In this document: in pieces, positions 33,663 to 46,324 of the stretch
Numbering within the stretch: position 1 is the first letter of the stretch
Layout of the letters: each line of letters opens with the position of its first letter
DNA from: Albula goreensis
Lineage: Eukaryota; Chordata; Actinopteri; Albuliformes; Albulidae
Assembly (NCBI GenBank): GCA_022829145.1
Contig: CM040748.1
Location: 6,114,501-6,178,500 of the forward strand
Direction of reading: 5' to 3'
Length of the DNA stretch: 64,000 nucleotides
Made by a program: the position numbers and the translations under genes
Notes under the pieces: generated by a model
Databases searched by the model: none
What the model saw: the letters and a program-made list of their open reading frames with translations, nothing else
What the model was told of the DNA's origin: nothing

Positions 33663-34959
33663 CTGTGGGGGTTGGGATAACAGGAAGAGGCTCAAACACA
33701 GCAATAATCAAGGAAATACATCAAAATAAACTGCATTATAATGTATTATCAAGATCAACTCTTCACAATGTACGGTCAGGGGGAAAATTTATCTACAAAT
33801 AAGGTTTTTTTTTCCACCCTGTTACTGCAGCCCCAGGTAAGGGTTAACTCCTCTCTATGGCAGCAGGAACATAGGGATCGATCAGCCTGCTGCTGGAGAT
33901 AGTGTGAATAATTATGCAGGTGGGTCCTACAAGTGTGGGGCCAGCCGCTGCCCCGCCAACCCTCCCTCCTCCCGCACCCCCACGCCCCCCACAAAATTCT
34001 TTAAGTCCCTTAACACAACACTGCGTGCTGCCATTGATTTTAATAGAAAAACTCAATAGAGAGAAGCATAATTGTTTAATTTTAAAGGTAGACTGTATTG
34101 ATTGTGATTAAACATGCTGGCCATGTAATAAAACATGTATTGATTGGGCAGCCTGTCAGTGGGTGACCTGTCTCTCACAAGTTTTTAAAGCTTGATTAAT
34201 CAGCATTTATTTCTCCAAACCGCCCCTCCTTTATTTATTTATATTTCCCCCTTCTTTTCATCGGCATTTCTCTGCTCAAGAGAATACATGATACTTTCAT
34301 ATCGTGGCTCTGTTCTGTTCTGTAATGGATCCGACTCTTCTTTATTCTATGACACCCCACTTTGTTTTTTTTTTGTTATTCATGAAATATTATGCTGATT
34401 CTCACAAAAAATATTCAATTTTCTGCACAGTGGAAAGATAATCAACACAAGTGGTGACCTTCCAGATTAATACAGTGGTTGTTCGGTACAAGAGTACGAC
34501 AAATCCTTTTAAGCGTATTCTTTATTTCAATTGTCCGTTCAATTACACTTGAAATCACATTCTCGGTTTCATGCAAAGCTCAGTGCTTCTCTCCCGTACG
34601 TGAACCAGAGAGTAAATCAAAAATGATCACCAGATTAATAAAACGGTACCCAGTGATATCGGATAAAAAAGGCCCTAATTGGATTTAAAACACTGGCTCC
34701 TCCAGCACGAACAAGTTATTAAGATCATGGAAACTAATCATGTAAGTACCTCACAGACTGTGCAGTATCTCATATATACATTAGGGGGGGGGGGTGAGAG
34801 GTGGGAGGCGGGGGGCATACTGTCTGGGATTAATGAGGTCGATACTGGGATCTGAGACCATCCCTAACCATGTGAGTGATAATTTCTGTTGCTGTGGATA
34901 CAGATAAATACATGTTGGGGTGGGGGGTATCTTGGGGGCAAGGGGGAGGCCGGGGTTAC
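33663..34959 (-). other. sdk1: sdk1 intron, no recognised element
   Basis: Intron of 1,297 bases between FNIII 8 and 9. It has a G-rich stretch at 34783-34815 (plus strand). No transposon or RNA gene is seen. Confidence 0.8.
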
Positions 34960-35154
34960 CTCGTCTCTCCGTGGTGATGACCACCGCTTCCTCGGGCGTG
35001 CCCCAGCCCTGCTGTGTCCTGGCAGAGATCCGGAAGATATAGGCGGACTCTGGGGTCAGACCCGTCACGGTGAACTGTCGGGTGTTGGAGCCCACTTCGA
35101 CCGTGGTGAACTTGTTGGGGTCACCGGCGTCCAGGCGGTAAGCAATTTGGTATG
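34960..35154 (-). CDS. sdk1: sdk1 FNIII 8, second part
   Basis: This 195-base exon (phase 1 both ends) encodes AYQIAYRLDAGDPNKFTTVE, VGSNTRQFTVTGLTPESAYI, FRISARTQQGWGTPEEAVVI and TTERR. The family reads GYQIAYRLASSSPHTFTTVE and FRLSAKTRQGWGEP. It holds strands C to G. Confidence 0.96.
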
Positions 35155-35230
35155 CTGAAAAACAAAGGCGGAAGGACGACAACAAATTAGGCACATTCAA
35201 ATGAGCTACTTTGCAGATGCTTAGACACAG

Positions 35231-35440
35231 GGCTAGATTCAATTAAAGACACACTCTTTTTAAGAGCATTTGCAATGGACTTTAGTCTCTGGGAGTGTAG
35301 ACTATTCTATTTTAAAAGCACATTTCAAAAGGGTGTATCTTTGCTGAACGCAAATGAACTATGGTATACTCAAAGAAAATTGTTGTGAAGTAATGTGTGC
35401 TGTGATTGGAATGCATACGCCCTTAATCAAAAGTGACCAA
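35231..35440 (+). mobile_element. Short TIR element, copy 5 (eroded)
   Basis: Shares TTCTATTTTAAAAGCACATT, TCAAAAGGGTGTATCTTTGC and GTGATTGGAATGCATACGCC then CTTAA with copies 2 and 3 in the same order. The ends are poorly preserved. The limits given are approximate. Confidence 0.5.
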
Positions 35441-38400
35441 ATGAACCAAAAAACAAAAATAATGAAAAAATTTCCATACATGTGATGTCACTAAATTACT
35501 CATTCATTATTCTATCACAGTGCTTTTCAGGAAATTAAGAAAAAAAAATAAAACACTAAAAATCCTGCAATCTCAATTCTCTGAAATCACTAAATTCAAC
35601 TAAACCAAAGCCAACTAAACTTTAGCCTCGTCTAAGAGCAGCCATCTCCAGTCTCATATCTAACGGAGTATATCGTCCATTTACCCTTTTGACAGTGTTC
35701 CTATATGGACGCTGCCCCCTCTTTTGAAGAAATAAATCCTCCATCGCGGTTTTGTCATAAACTTGCTCAAACCCCCCGTCGTCTCAGCCAGCTGACATTT
35801 TATTATTGTTAAGCTCACTGTGCGACAGGCGACTGTATCGGAAGTGAGTGAAGGTTAAGTGGCTAATAAATATGAGATGTGGACAGTTGGCCAAGTCTGT
35901 AAAGCCCCCCTTTATCTCCTCCTGTTGGGAGCCGCGCGTCCCGTGGTTCTGTCACGCTGCATGTAAATGCATTAACGTACCTCAATAGAGCACTCTGTTT
36001 ATCTGTGGGACGCCTGCTTTGGTGCAAGATACTGTTTGATTGTTTTGTTCCCCTCCCTCCCAAACCCCCCACCCCTTATTTTCCTTTCTGTATGCCATCA
36101 CCCTCCCTATGGCTGCACAGGCACAAAGTAGGCCATTCCCGGTTCCTGGAACATCCTCCGCTGTGGGCCTGGTATTTCATTAAAATGCTCCCACAGCAAG
36201 CCATCAGTGCTAAACAAAACAACAGCTCCCTCAGCCCCCTCTATTTCCGTAGCTTTCTACTGGAGATTTCGAGAGTGCTAGAGGCAGAACACTACAAAAA
36301 AATATAAATAAATAAATAAATAAATAAAAAAACCAGTCCGATTGCTACATTTTCTTTTTCCTCTTTTTTATATATTACTGCAGAGCTTTGACCCATGACA
36401 TGTTTTTCTGGGCTACTTTGGAAAAGATTTCGTTGGTCCAGGCAGTAAGGCATGTAATTGGCTAGATCACCACCCTTACAGTCCCGGAGCTTTCATTTTT
36501 TGTATTTCCGAGTCATCACCCCGGTGACCGCCGATCGTCAACCTTTCGGTGACTCCCGGCCCCGGTCACTCTCGATGGCAGCCTGCAGATGACCAGCCCG
36601 GAGCGACTGAGAGGGGATAAGAAACGAAACCGCCTTCAGTCACTGAGCATGAAAGGAAAACGTTCAGCAGGAGGGGAAGCACTTTTCATGCTGTTGTATC
36701 CTTATATGCCATTCCCCCCACCCACCCCAAAACGGACAGACACCTTCAGCTCCACCACAGTCTAGTTCTGCCTGTGTATTCATTATCAAAATAAATATGT
36801 GCACAATTTTAATTCAATATTGGTCCCCCAATGCCAGCCAATATTGCATTTACTTCAAATTAAAACACTCAATTCTCTAAATGTTATTAGCTCTACATGT
36901 AAAGGGAAAATAATTCCATTTAAACGATGCCCTGATTGCAGTGGAAACCTTCTTTGAGCCAGACATTAAAAAGTCTGGGCTACATACAAATGGGAGAAAC
37001 AGCTTCAGATCAGTGATGGCCAAGCAATACATTTGCATTAACTGACACCCGCCACAGTGTTTGTCTCCTCCAAACACATTTCACTGTGTCACATGGAAGG
37101 TTAAATAAGCCACAACGGAGGACAACACTGCAACAGAAAGCCTCATATGCAGACATACTAACCCTCAACTATGTGTTGCTCAAGAGAGCCATCTTGGCCT
37201 TACCTGGATAAAGGAATGGTCGGGAGTTGTAATAGTACAGATGACCCAGGAGAGAAAAGGTTAACTACCTTTAACCAGATATTCTAGATAGCTCTAATAC
37301 ATATCCTATTTGCTAGCATCTAACATGTATCAGTATTTAGCTTTCAGGCCTCCGGGCCTACATGTTCGCTACTCTCAACCAATCCAGTCATAGAGTGCAA
37401 TTATGAAATACAGGACAACGACGACAGCAACAACAACAATAACAGCGACAACTAAGCTGGCATTGTCAGAGGGTTATGGCATCCCCGCAAATCAAAGCGA
37501 GGAACCTGATTGTATTATAATCAGACGTAGTAGTACGTCAGGCAGATCGGATTCTGAGACGCGTAATCCGCTCACAGCGGGCATTATCTTTCATCAGAAT
37601 GTGAGATATCACTTCCTCGCTCGAAAGTGTCGAAGCAATTGAAATTTTTCCTGACGAAAGCCTGTCAATCTGTCTATCTGTCAATTTTGCCTTTGTGTGT
37701 GCGTGAGCTTAAAAAAAAAAAAACTGGAAAAATAATCACGATGGGGTGATTTTTTTAGCGAAACGGTCGTGGTCTCTTTAATCAATTTAATGGAACATCT
37801 GGCTCTAGCGCTGTTGAATCCTGCGAATGCTTTGACTCGGAGGGTCGTGTTCCATCGGGATCCGCATTTTCAGCCCTTTGAAGTTAGATTCAGTTTTGCA
37901 TGAAATTTCATGTTAAGTTCCCTGGCTCTCTCTCGTTCTTTTTCGCCTCGACTATACCCCCGTGCGCTTTGTAGTTTAGCAAAAATGACTGTTTGGGAAC
38001 CCGGTCTGGGGGCAGATTTCAGAAGGATTATGCAGCATCACTTTTAAAAGCAAACTTCCACCGCGCTCCAGTGACATTAATGGTCAAGGTTTTTTTTTTT
38101 TTTTTTTTTCACCGATGCCTGAGAGAGAGAGGGAGAGGGTGGAGGATGGAAGAAAGCTGATTTTCAATGCCTTTCAAAACAGGATTACAGTCCGAGCCTG
38201 ACTATGAACAAAACGGGCTTACAAGACTTAAAGTTAAATGCCTGTGCTATGCTGTATTTGAATGAAAAAAATCAAGCAGGAAGAAATTTTAAGAGGACTA
38301 AGACAAAGATGTGAACATGACCTTTTCCTCTAACTGTCATGGGGTGATGGGGGGGGGGGTAGTCTTTGGAGGGGGAGCACTGTGACAAAGCAGCTGAGTG

Positions 38401-38502
38401 AAAGACCGCATTCTCTACACAACATCGGAGGGTGACAGTCAACCCGGAAGGGTTAGGGCAGGCAAACGATTGCCATTGTGCCCACTATGTGGCAAAATCG
38501 CG

Positions 38503-38651
38503 GCTTAGCGGTTTCATTCCCCAGCAAAAACACACACACACATTTGACCCCTGGAGGTTGTGGGTTCAAACCCTGCCTCTGCCAATGCTGTTCTGTGCTG
38601 ACTGTCATCTATCATCAACTGTCTCAATTTAAAAAAAAAAAAAAAAAAAAC
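38503..38651 (+). mobile_element. Probable tRNA-derived SINE with A-tail
   Basis: A box A-like CGCGGCTTAGCGGTTTCATT is followed, after a CA insertion, by the box B-like GGTTGTGGGTTCAAACCC, and the unit ends in an A run (38630-38650). The order fits a tRNA-derived SINE; the family is not identified. Confidence 0.45.
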
Positions 38652-40531
38652 ACATATGCGTCTATTAACATCCTCAATACATTCTTTGAAATTGAAAATA
38701 CAACTGAGGGGGCAAAGCCCCCTTGTGGCGCCGGGCCTGCCGAACAGACATTATGTGGTACTTACCTGTACATTTAAAAAGAAAAAAACCCCGCAATTGG
38801 TACCTGACCTCAGTGGGCCTGGGCCAGCCTGTCGAGCTGGCACTGCCTGGGCCTGATGGAGTGCATGTGTATCCTGGACCGGGACCTGATCCAGGAATCC
38901 ACAGGTATTTTATGGGTACAGAAGTGCACATTGTGCATTCTGATTCAAGCATGGCCAGAACTCATGCTGCCATGGTTTTCATTAACGCTTTTTAAAAAAA
39001 AACAGCATGTCAGTCTATTTCTCAACTGGTTCGTGCCACAGGGTGGACACCCACACCCACTGTAGGCCCGCTAAAGGCTTTGCTGGATTTCCAGAGGCAA
39101 AAGATCGTTTCAGATATGGTTTCTTGTAACAAATATTCAGGTTGCTAGTTTGCTATTATGCAGACATTGTGCTGTAGAAACACAATCAACAGGATGCAAA
39201 CAGTGCATTGCACTCATGCTGTCAACTGGATACACAGCACTGATACAGTTAACATACTGATTGACAAGCCCTATCAATTTAAATCCAACATTCAATTTAC
39301 AAAAAAAAAAAAGAAGAAAACTCCTTGAGGCAGATATAAAATCACCAGCTGGGGTAGGCCTCACGATACAAATCGACACGCAGCTGTCATGCGGGTTGAC
39401 CTTTTCCTGTCTGATGTTTCACCAGATGGTTTCATCGTGCGAAGAGCTCAGTTCAAAAATTCCCCTACAAACCGTTTCCAAACCGCGCAATCCAGCAGGT
39501 ACAAAACAGACTAAAGCCGTAAACCTTCGTCTTCCCCCCCCCACCTCGCTAGTGCGGCGGCTAGGAACCGTATTTTATCAGGTTCTGTTCCTGAGATGAA
39601 TCCACACCAGCACTGAGGCCCCTGCCTGCTGATACTCTCCAGTGGTGTGATTCAGTGCAGGTTTGCAGTGAGTTTAATCATATTACTGAGGCACGATTTT
39701 CTCTTTTCTCCTCCCGTGAAGGCGAAATTATTTTCCCGGCGCAGAATGACATGGCTCAACCATTTTTTTTTTTTTATGAAGGAGAGCATGCGCCGTTGTG
39801 ATCCTTCACCTCCGTAAGTCAGGGGTGGAAATTCTGATTCCCTTAGTGCTTTTAAATCATGGCGGTTGAGACGGTCACTTTTTGCCAAAATCACAATTTG
39901 TGCATGGCAAGGGCAAGGGGGGGGTGAGGAAAAAAAGAAAAACATTATCAATCTCGGATGCTTGAGGGAACGGTTTCATTAAAGTTGTCTGTGCAATATG
40001 TTTTACCACCCAAAGTTGGCCATCTATAACTCCACAGGCCCGGCTGCAGGAGCTATATGACTGGCCTTTGTCCCTGTCCGGACATAAAAACCCACCATTA
40101 ACAAAACATTTGAACTTAGTGGCAGTTACAGGCTTTATCCCCAATCTTTCCCTCCCGCACTTGTCGATACTCTGCCCTGTCAGCTCCTCGCCAGGGAACT
40201 GTGAGCTCCTAAACTTGTGTCAGAACAGCATAACACCCACCCCCCCCACCAAAACGCCCCCACTTCAACCCTCCCCTAAATTCCAATTAATGTCGGAAAG
40301 GAGAGAGGAGAGTGGAGCGTCCCTGTGCGGAGGAGTGCGGTGTCAGACACATCGAGGCGCACATGGCGAAGGGTTTGGGGTGGATTGTGGGATTGTTTAT
40401 GTGATGCCAGTGCGTCACATGCCGGGGGGATGAACGGGACTTCTCATCTGTCACTTCCCCCGTCGCTGAGGGCGGGCGCGGGTGACCCCTCCGTCACCCC
40501 CATTTTCCCTCGCCTCTCCACCGGGTCTTAC

Positions 40532-40630
40532 CCATGATGATGCCGTTGGGGTCCGCGGGGGGCTGCCACACCACCCTCACTGACATCAGGCGCACCTCCG
40601 GAAACACCAGCCTCATCGGTGGCCCGGGGA
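40532..40630 (-). CDS. sdk1: sdk1 FNIII 8, first part
   Basis: This 99-base exon (phase 1 both ends) encodes [33 protein letters not shown]. The family reads [20 protein letters not shown] and VWQPPEEPNGIILGYQ. It stands alone between introns of 5.4 and 8.2 kb, in a local G+C-rich patch (about 40420-40640). Skipping it would keep the frame but remove half of the domain. Confidence 0.95.
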
Positions 40631-43600
40631 CTAGATAGGGGGGGGAGGAGGAGAGGAGAGGAGAGTAAATAACATTCCAACATTACATTACGCAGAATTA
40701 CAGCGTTGCACACATCGCACATTCATAACATTACCACAGGGAAGACCACAAATCTCTCCTTTGCGGCATTATACAACAGGCCATGTATTTCATACGCATT
40801 CATGAGTATATATTTGGTGTGTTGCACCAGAGAGGTTTTTAAGAGATCATATTCCAGGCTATCCTCAAAGGTTGAAATGATCTTGAACACATTATATATG
40901 ACTAATGAACGGATAAAGAGAGCAGTGAATAAAACCAATATGTAATTTGCAAGGAAATAAATCAAACATGCATGTCAGCCGCATTGGTAAAATCATTTCA
41001 GAGGATGCTTTTTTTTGCAATTTAAGTTTAAATGTTCAGTTTAGTGGTATGAAGAATATGCTGAAATATTTTAAAACAACTGTCAGGGGTTGATCAGCCT
41101 TTACAGAGATTTTTCTTCCAAAGATATTAAGCAAGCGCGTAAAAAAAAAAAAAAAATTAAAAAGCTGAAATCCATAAGCATGCCTATTAGGGCCTTATTA
41201 TCCGCAGCGAGTATATCCGCTTTCTGGAGGACTGGAGCGCCACTGCTTCCCCCCCTCCAACAAGCCTATAATTCCCCGGCCGGGCTCCGACCCAAAGCTG
41301 CAGGCGGCAAGTCAGTAATAACGCGTTTCACACTGTCAACCGTCCCGCCAGCTCAGAGCAGGCTTGACAGGAGACTCCCAGGAGGACGAATGGGTCGTCA
41401 CAAACCAGTTCCCTCACCCGCCCGAGATCCACTGAAGTGACGGCGCTCCCCCAGACGTCTCCATGCAGCTCCGCAGGTGCTGCACGTTGTGATACCCCCC
41501 AAACCCTCCTGCCCCCTCCCCCCCACAAAACCTCCAACATGTATCCATGGCGATGGAGGTTTGCAGAGCTGAAGCCTTTTGCTGCCGAGAGCATGGATTT
41601 CCGGTGGCTATTCCACTATCCACCAGTTCTTTAGTTAACCAAGTCTTTTTTTTTTTTTTTTTTTTGTTTTTCCCCCTCTGCACTTGTCAGCGTGTCAGTA
41701 ACTGACATCCAGGTATAACGGTGGATCTTCCCTGTTGAATCTGACTGTGAGGTACCTGTCAATCTCACCTGATGAACCCGGGACCGCTGACAAGCCAGGA
41801 GAAAATCGGGAGGCAGGATCCGCACAGAGACCTGAGCCCCGCCGCTAAGAGCGAGCACTCACCGCTACAATGAACCAACCCTCCAAATTACAGAGGGGCT
41901 TGATAAGGCTTCAAGAGTGGAGGAGTGCCACCCTGATATCACATTAAGTTGATCAGCTTTAATAATTTGTGTACTTACTTCAGCTCATCCGAATGAAAGA
42001 TTGCCGTGTGACACTCAGCATGCGCAATTACCGCGGTGATTGCCAGGAAATATTTGCTATGAAGCAGATTTGAATAATTTTTTTTTTTTTCCGATGGCAG
42101 GGGAGAAGGTGGGGGTGTGGGGGTGCGCTTGGCAGACAGGGTCCGTGACTGCTGGGGTGCTTTTGGAACCGAGCTGCCTCCACGGTATGACGCTAAATGC
42201 ACCCCCCCTCCATTATCGCAATCAAACGCACCTGGCATGGGTGGGTGCGGCGGGGGCTTGGTTCTTCCTGGGGAGACTACAGGTTGGCAAGCGGGTCGGT
42301 GCTCTTTTTGAGATAAGGGGCTTATAGAGGCTATGGGGGGGGGAAAGAGTGCTACTGACAGGGTGTGCACACATGCGTCTCCCCCTCGGAATCACCACCT
42401 ACCACCCGCACAACCCCCCACCTCCCCCTAAACTCCCCTCCGCCCCTCTCTCGGCAAACTAGCTCACACCTGCGTGCGCCGACGCCGCTGCCAAATCCAC
42501 CCGCGCTGCGTTTCACCAGGGTGTCTGAGTCACATCGCCATGGCGACCAAGACAGATCCAATCCCCCGACCCTCTCTTTGCGATCGTTGGGTGTGGACCT
42601 TTGGCTGTTTCACATTTAACTGGTTCATTACGCTGATGGCTTTAATGTTTCTGACATTTCGGCTGGCTGCTATAGGTAGAGGGGACATGGGGGAGTGAAT
42701 GGGGCTCAGTCAGTGAATAGAAGTACGCAGGCCGCGCAAGAGAGGCCTGTGGAGATATCACCGTCCGCAGCGGGGCCTCAGAGTCCCGGACTCTCCATCA
42801 TCGCCTGCTGATTGCACAGCCCCCACCACCCCCAAAAAAAAAAAAAAAGGAGACCGTGGCGGAGAGACACAGGGTGACGGGGCTAAAGGATGCATCAGTG
42901 ATTAATACGGTGCCCTTCCCTGAGGGACATGGAGTCTGTCACTGCAGATAAAGGGGAAAGCGGTGACAGCGTGGTGATGGGGAGGGGGGGTCTCCTCCTT
43001 CTACTGTGTGTGCCCTGATTCCTCGCATATCCCCCCTCCCCAAAACACACACCCTCCCCTCAAGCCAGACTCCTACTTTCCGATACTTTTCCTGAGGCAC
43101 CCAGTCAGACAGAGGACAGGCTTGTAGAACTTCACGGCTTTGCCATCGTACGCGCGCACGCGCCGCACGTCCGCACCGTCCACGGCCGTGACCGGAGGGA
43201 CATGGCTGCCGACTGTATGCTTTTCCTCTGAGGAGGCCTTCATACAGGCATCAGCGTCATTTTATTTGTAAACCAGCACCTTTGTAAAAACAAAAATCAC
43301 ACTTCCACAGCCTGTAGATGAGGAGATGAAAGCAGTCTATGTTCCCCCCACCCTTGCCATCTCACCCCACCAATTATTTCCTGGGGTCACCTTCCAGGAA
43401 TGGCTGGCTTTGCACACAGCGTGTTTTTTCCCCCCTCCCAGACATTAACCTTTACTAACCTCCTCTAAGGTACCAATCAGAGAAACACTGCTTTTGGTAC
43501 TCTTGTCTGAACAGTCGTCATGTTCTTCAACACTAAGAATGCAAACGAGAAGATGGTACAAAAGCTGGTAAAAAAAAAAGGTGGTATCTCTTTTTTGATG

Positions 43601-44922
43601 AGGGGGGTTGTTACCATCTTCCAAAACATATCACTCAAGATGGGAGATGGATATATAGATTCTAGAAGACGGGTGTGCTGTAATTGGTGCTTTCTTGGTC
43701 AATGATTGGTGGACAGAACAATTAACAGCAAACAGCTGAATTAATAATGAGGTTCTCCTAAAGCACCTTTCTGTGGATGGTTCCTGAGTGGATGAAGTGT
43801 ATCTATTCTAACCCACGCTGGATGACCTTTTGCTCAGTTTACCCTGAAGTGAACATACTAAACCCATCCCTTACCAATGCTTCTAATCTTGAGCAACAGA
43901 GAGCTGAGACAGCCAAGTACCCAGCCCAGCAGCGACGCCACGTCACATAGATCCGTTTAATTAAATGCAACTTCGCTTGCTACCTGAATGATTTCCTGCC
44001 CGATCATGATTTTCTTTTAATTTAGGTTTCTCTGTAAGCTGTCGTGGCAGGGGTTTGGGGGGGAGGGGGTGGGGGGGGGCGGTCTCCAGGAGGCCCATTT
44101 CCCGCCCCATGGCTCTACTAGGAGCTGATGTTATTGTCCTCGCCTCAGCACTCTCGGAGTGCCTAACCGAGCTCTGTTTAATTATCGAAAATGTAGCTAC
44201 ATAAACCTGCAGGGTTAACTTTGGGTGGGAAAACCAAGATCCCAACCACCCCCACCCCCCCCAGATCAATACACGTTTTTCTACTCCCATAATACAGCAT
44301 AATTAAAAAGGAACGCTGTCACTGTAGCGTGACTCACGTCTGACCAATACCGTCACTTCTCTCACCCTTGAGGAAGGCGACTGCTTTAAACGCTTTGCCA
44401 AAATTGACTGAAGTCAGTAAAAATGTGGTAATCCTATTCACAAGTGGAGCAATTCTGATGTTTAATTATCCATCTTCATTTGTTTCCATTAATCACAGAA
44501 AAATCAATGGAAGGTTCCATTTGTCACTTATTATAAATATTAATAACATTTTGCAAAACTTTCTCTGTCATTTTGCATATTTTCAGCCATTTATTTGAGA
44601 CTTAAATTTCATTCGATTAAACGCTCCCTAACAGCCACCACCGGCTTAATCGTGTGACAATCTTTTCCCTAAGCGAGGTCAAAAAAGAAAACAAATTACC
44701 CAACAGAATGTAGCCCTGCAATGGATCACTGCTTACCAGATGTCTGTAAGGTCTTAAAAAAATCCCGGTGAGAACAAGATAGCATATGCACAAAGGCAGA
44801 AACATCAAACAAGCAGGTGACTCACTCACTCAATCAGCAGGCCTGTATGCGGCCTCCCACGATAACAGCCTGTTCTCGAAAACTTGGCCGTCAAGCATCA
44901 AGACATATTCACATCAATCCAA

Positions 44923-45020
44923 GTTACTCTGTAACAACATCAATAGTGCTAGCAAGTTTGCTAGCTAGTGCTAACAAAAGTAAAAACCTGCTAGCACTAT
45001 CGATGTTGTTACAGAGTAAC
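44923..45020. repeat. Near-perfect inverted repeat (98-bp hairpin)
   Basis: The arms 44923-44954 and 44989-45020 are 32 bases each and complementary at 31 of 32 positions; the left arm starts GTTACTCTGTAACAACATCA and the right arm ends GATGTTGTTACAGAGTAAC. The loop is 34 bases and itself contains GCTAGCTAG. A further partial copy, ATCGATAGTTGTTAC, follows at about 45023-45037. It has no coding capacity. Confidence 0.95.
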
Positions 45021-45308
45021 GCATCGATAGTTGTTACTTTGCGCCTCTGAATCATCTTGCCTTCATCTCGGCAATGAAGCCACACCTCCATGTACACTAG
45101 ACTTGACTGGTGGAAACTACATTTGTTTGTATATATTTCTTTTTTAAAGTGACCTTGGGTTTGAGAAAGGCACACTAGAAAATACACTAATTATTAGGTG
45201 TACACCTGTCACCCGGTCCAACATAGGGCCACCTAGACAAGGCGATACCCGATACATGGTTTGTGCAGAAAATGAGGCTGTGTGGAGGTACAATCCAGCC
45301 CCTGGAAG

Positions 45309-45339
<31 letters not shown>

Positions 45340-45345
45340 GATGTG
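45309..45345. repeat. GT microsatellite
   Basis: GTGTGT run broken once by ATAT, inside the large intron. A shorter GT run followed by poly-G lies near 45491-45517. Confidence 0.9.
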
Positions 45346-46289
45346 TTTACAGACAACCTCCTCTAGAATATTGAGTGCTGGTGACAGATGCATATCTCTA
45401 GAGAGGGAAGGAAACAGAACAGAAGCGGAGCCAAGGAAAGCCCAGCTGTTCATGTCCATTCCAGCTGAGGGCTGATTGCTTTGAGCGCCTGTATGTGTGT
45501 GTGTGTGTGGGGGGGAGGGTCAGGATGGTTAAGTTAAATCTACTGTTTCCTTGCTGACGTGAAGTGGGAGCAAACTGGCTTTATCTTAATCTTTAAAACT
45601 CTTCCATTTGGCTCAACACCACCGACAAGTCTTGGCGGCTTAACAGGTTAAGCCTCCGTGATTGTGCCACCGTTCCAGGGGAAGTGAAGCTCTTGAACAG
45701 AAGAAAGGAGAGAAGGGGAGGAAAAAATAACCCCATGCTTGGCAAACATTAGCATGGTTTCAGCAAAGGGTCTTCTGGAACACAGACACAGCAAAAGAAA
45801 GGGACACAGATCTCCTCTGCCACTACGCCTGTCATATGAACCTCTCACCCAGACAAACAACCACAATAGCAAAAACGGTACAAAAAAAAACCTGACTGAC
45901 ACAAAACAAAATACTCCCACAGCAGAGGCGGGAGGAGTCTTGTTATGTTTTCTGTTTCTGTTCGGTTTTTGTACACTGGGCAGAGGGACATGAAGAATAA
46001 CAGCGGCAATAACATGAGAAACTGACAAAAGGAAGCATATCATATATTGGTATCTTAATTGTGTCCTATTATGTATACATATTTCAACGATAAAGCGCAG
46101 GCTCTTGTCCTAGATCTGTTTGGGTATTAAAGTATTTATGCCCCTCTGAGTACCAGGACTCCAATCTTCAGTTCTTCCTAGAGGCTCTGGGTATCTCTTC
46201 CTCCGTTTCCATCACACAAATGGTTATCATTCTGACTTGTGAGGGGGTTAAATATGTAGCCACAGAGTATTGTACTGTGAGCGAGTGGA

Positions 46290-46324
<35 letters not shown>

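Larger units (their letters stand above)
35155..40531 (-). other. sdk1: sdk1 large intron (5.4 kb)
   Basis: Intron inside FNIII 8. It holds TIR element copy 5 (35231-35440), an AAAT run (36298-36329), a T run (38090-38109) and a probable SINE with A-tail (38503-38651). The stretch of about 37100-38000 is free of visible repeats and of mixed composition. A Gly/Pro-coding patch at about 38800-38910 is not credible as an exon. Confidence 0.8.

Noticed and set aside
38555-38585. tRNA gene suggested by GGTTGTGGGTTCAAACCC
   Set aside because: There is no cloverleaf with paired acceptor stem, and box A is interrupted by a CA run; better explained as a SINE.
38723-38995. Gly/Pro-rich frame recalling collagen (GPDG, PGPGPDPG)
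   Set aside because: The pattern is too short and irregular for collagen Gly-X-Y repeats and stands in an intron next to a SINE.
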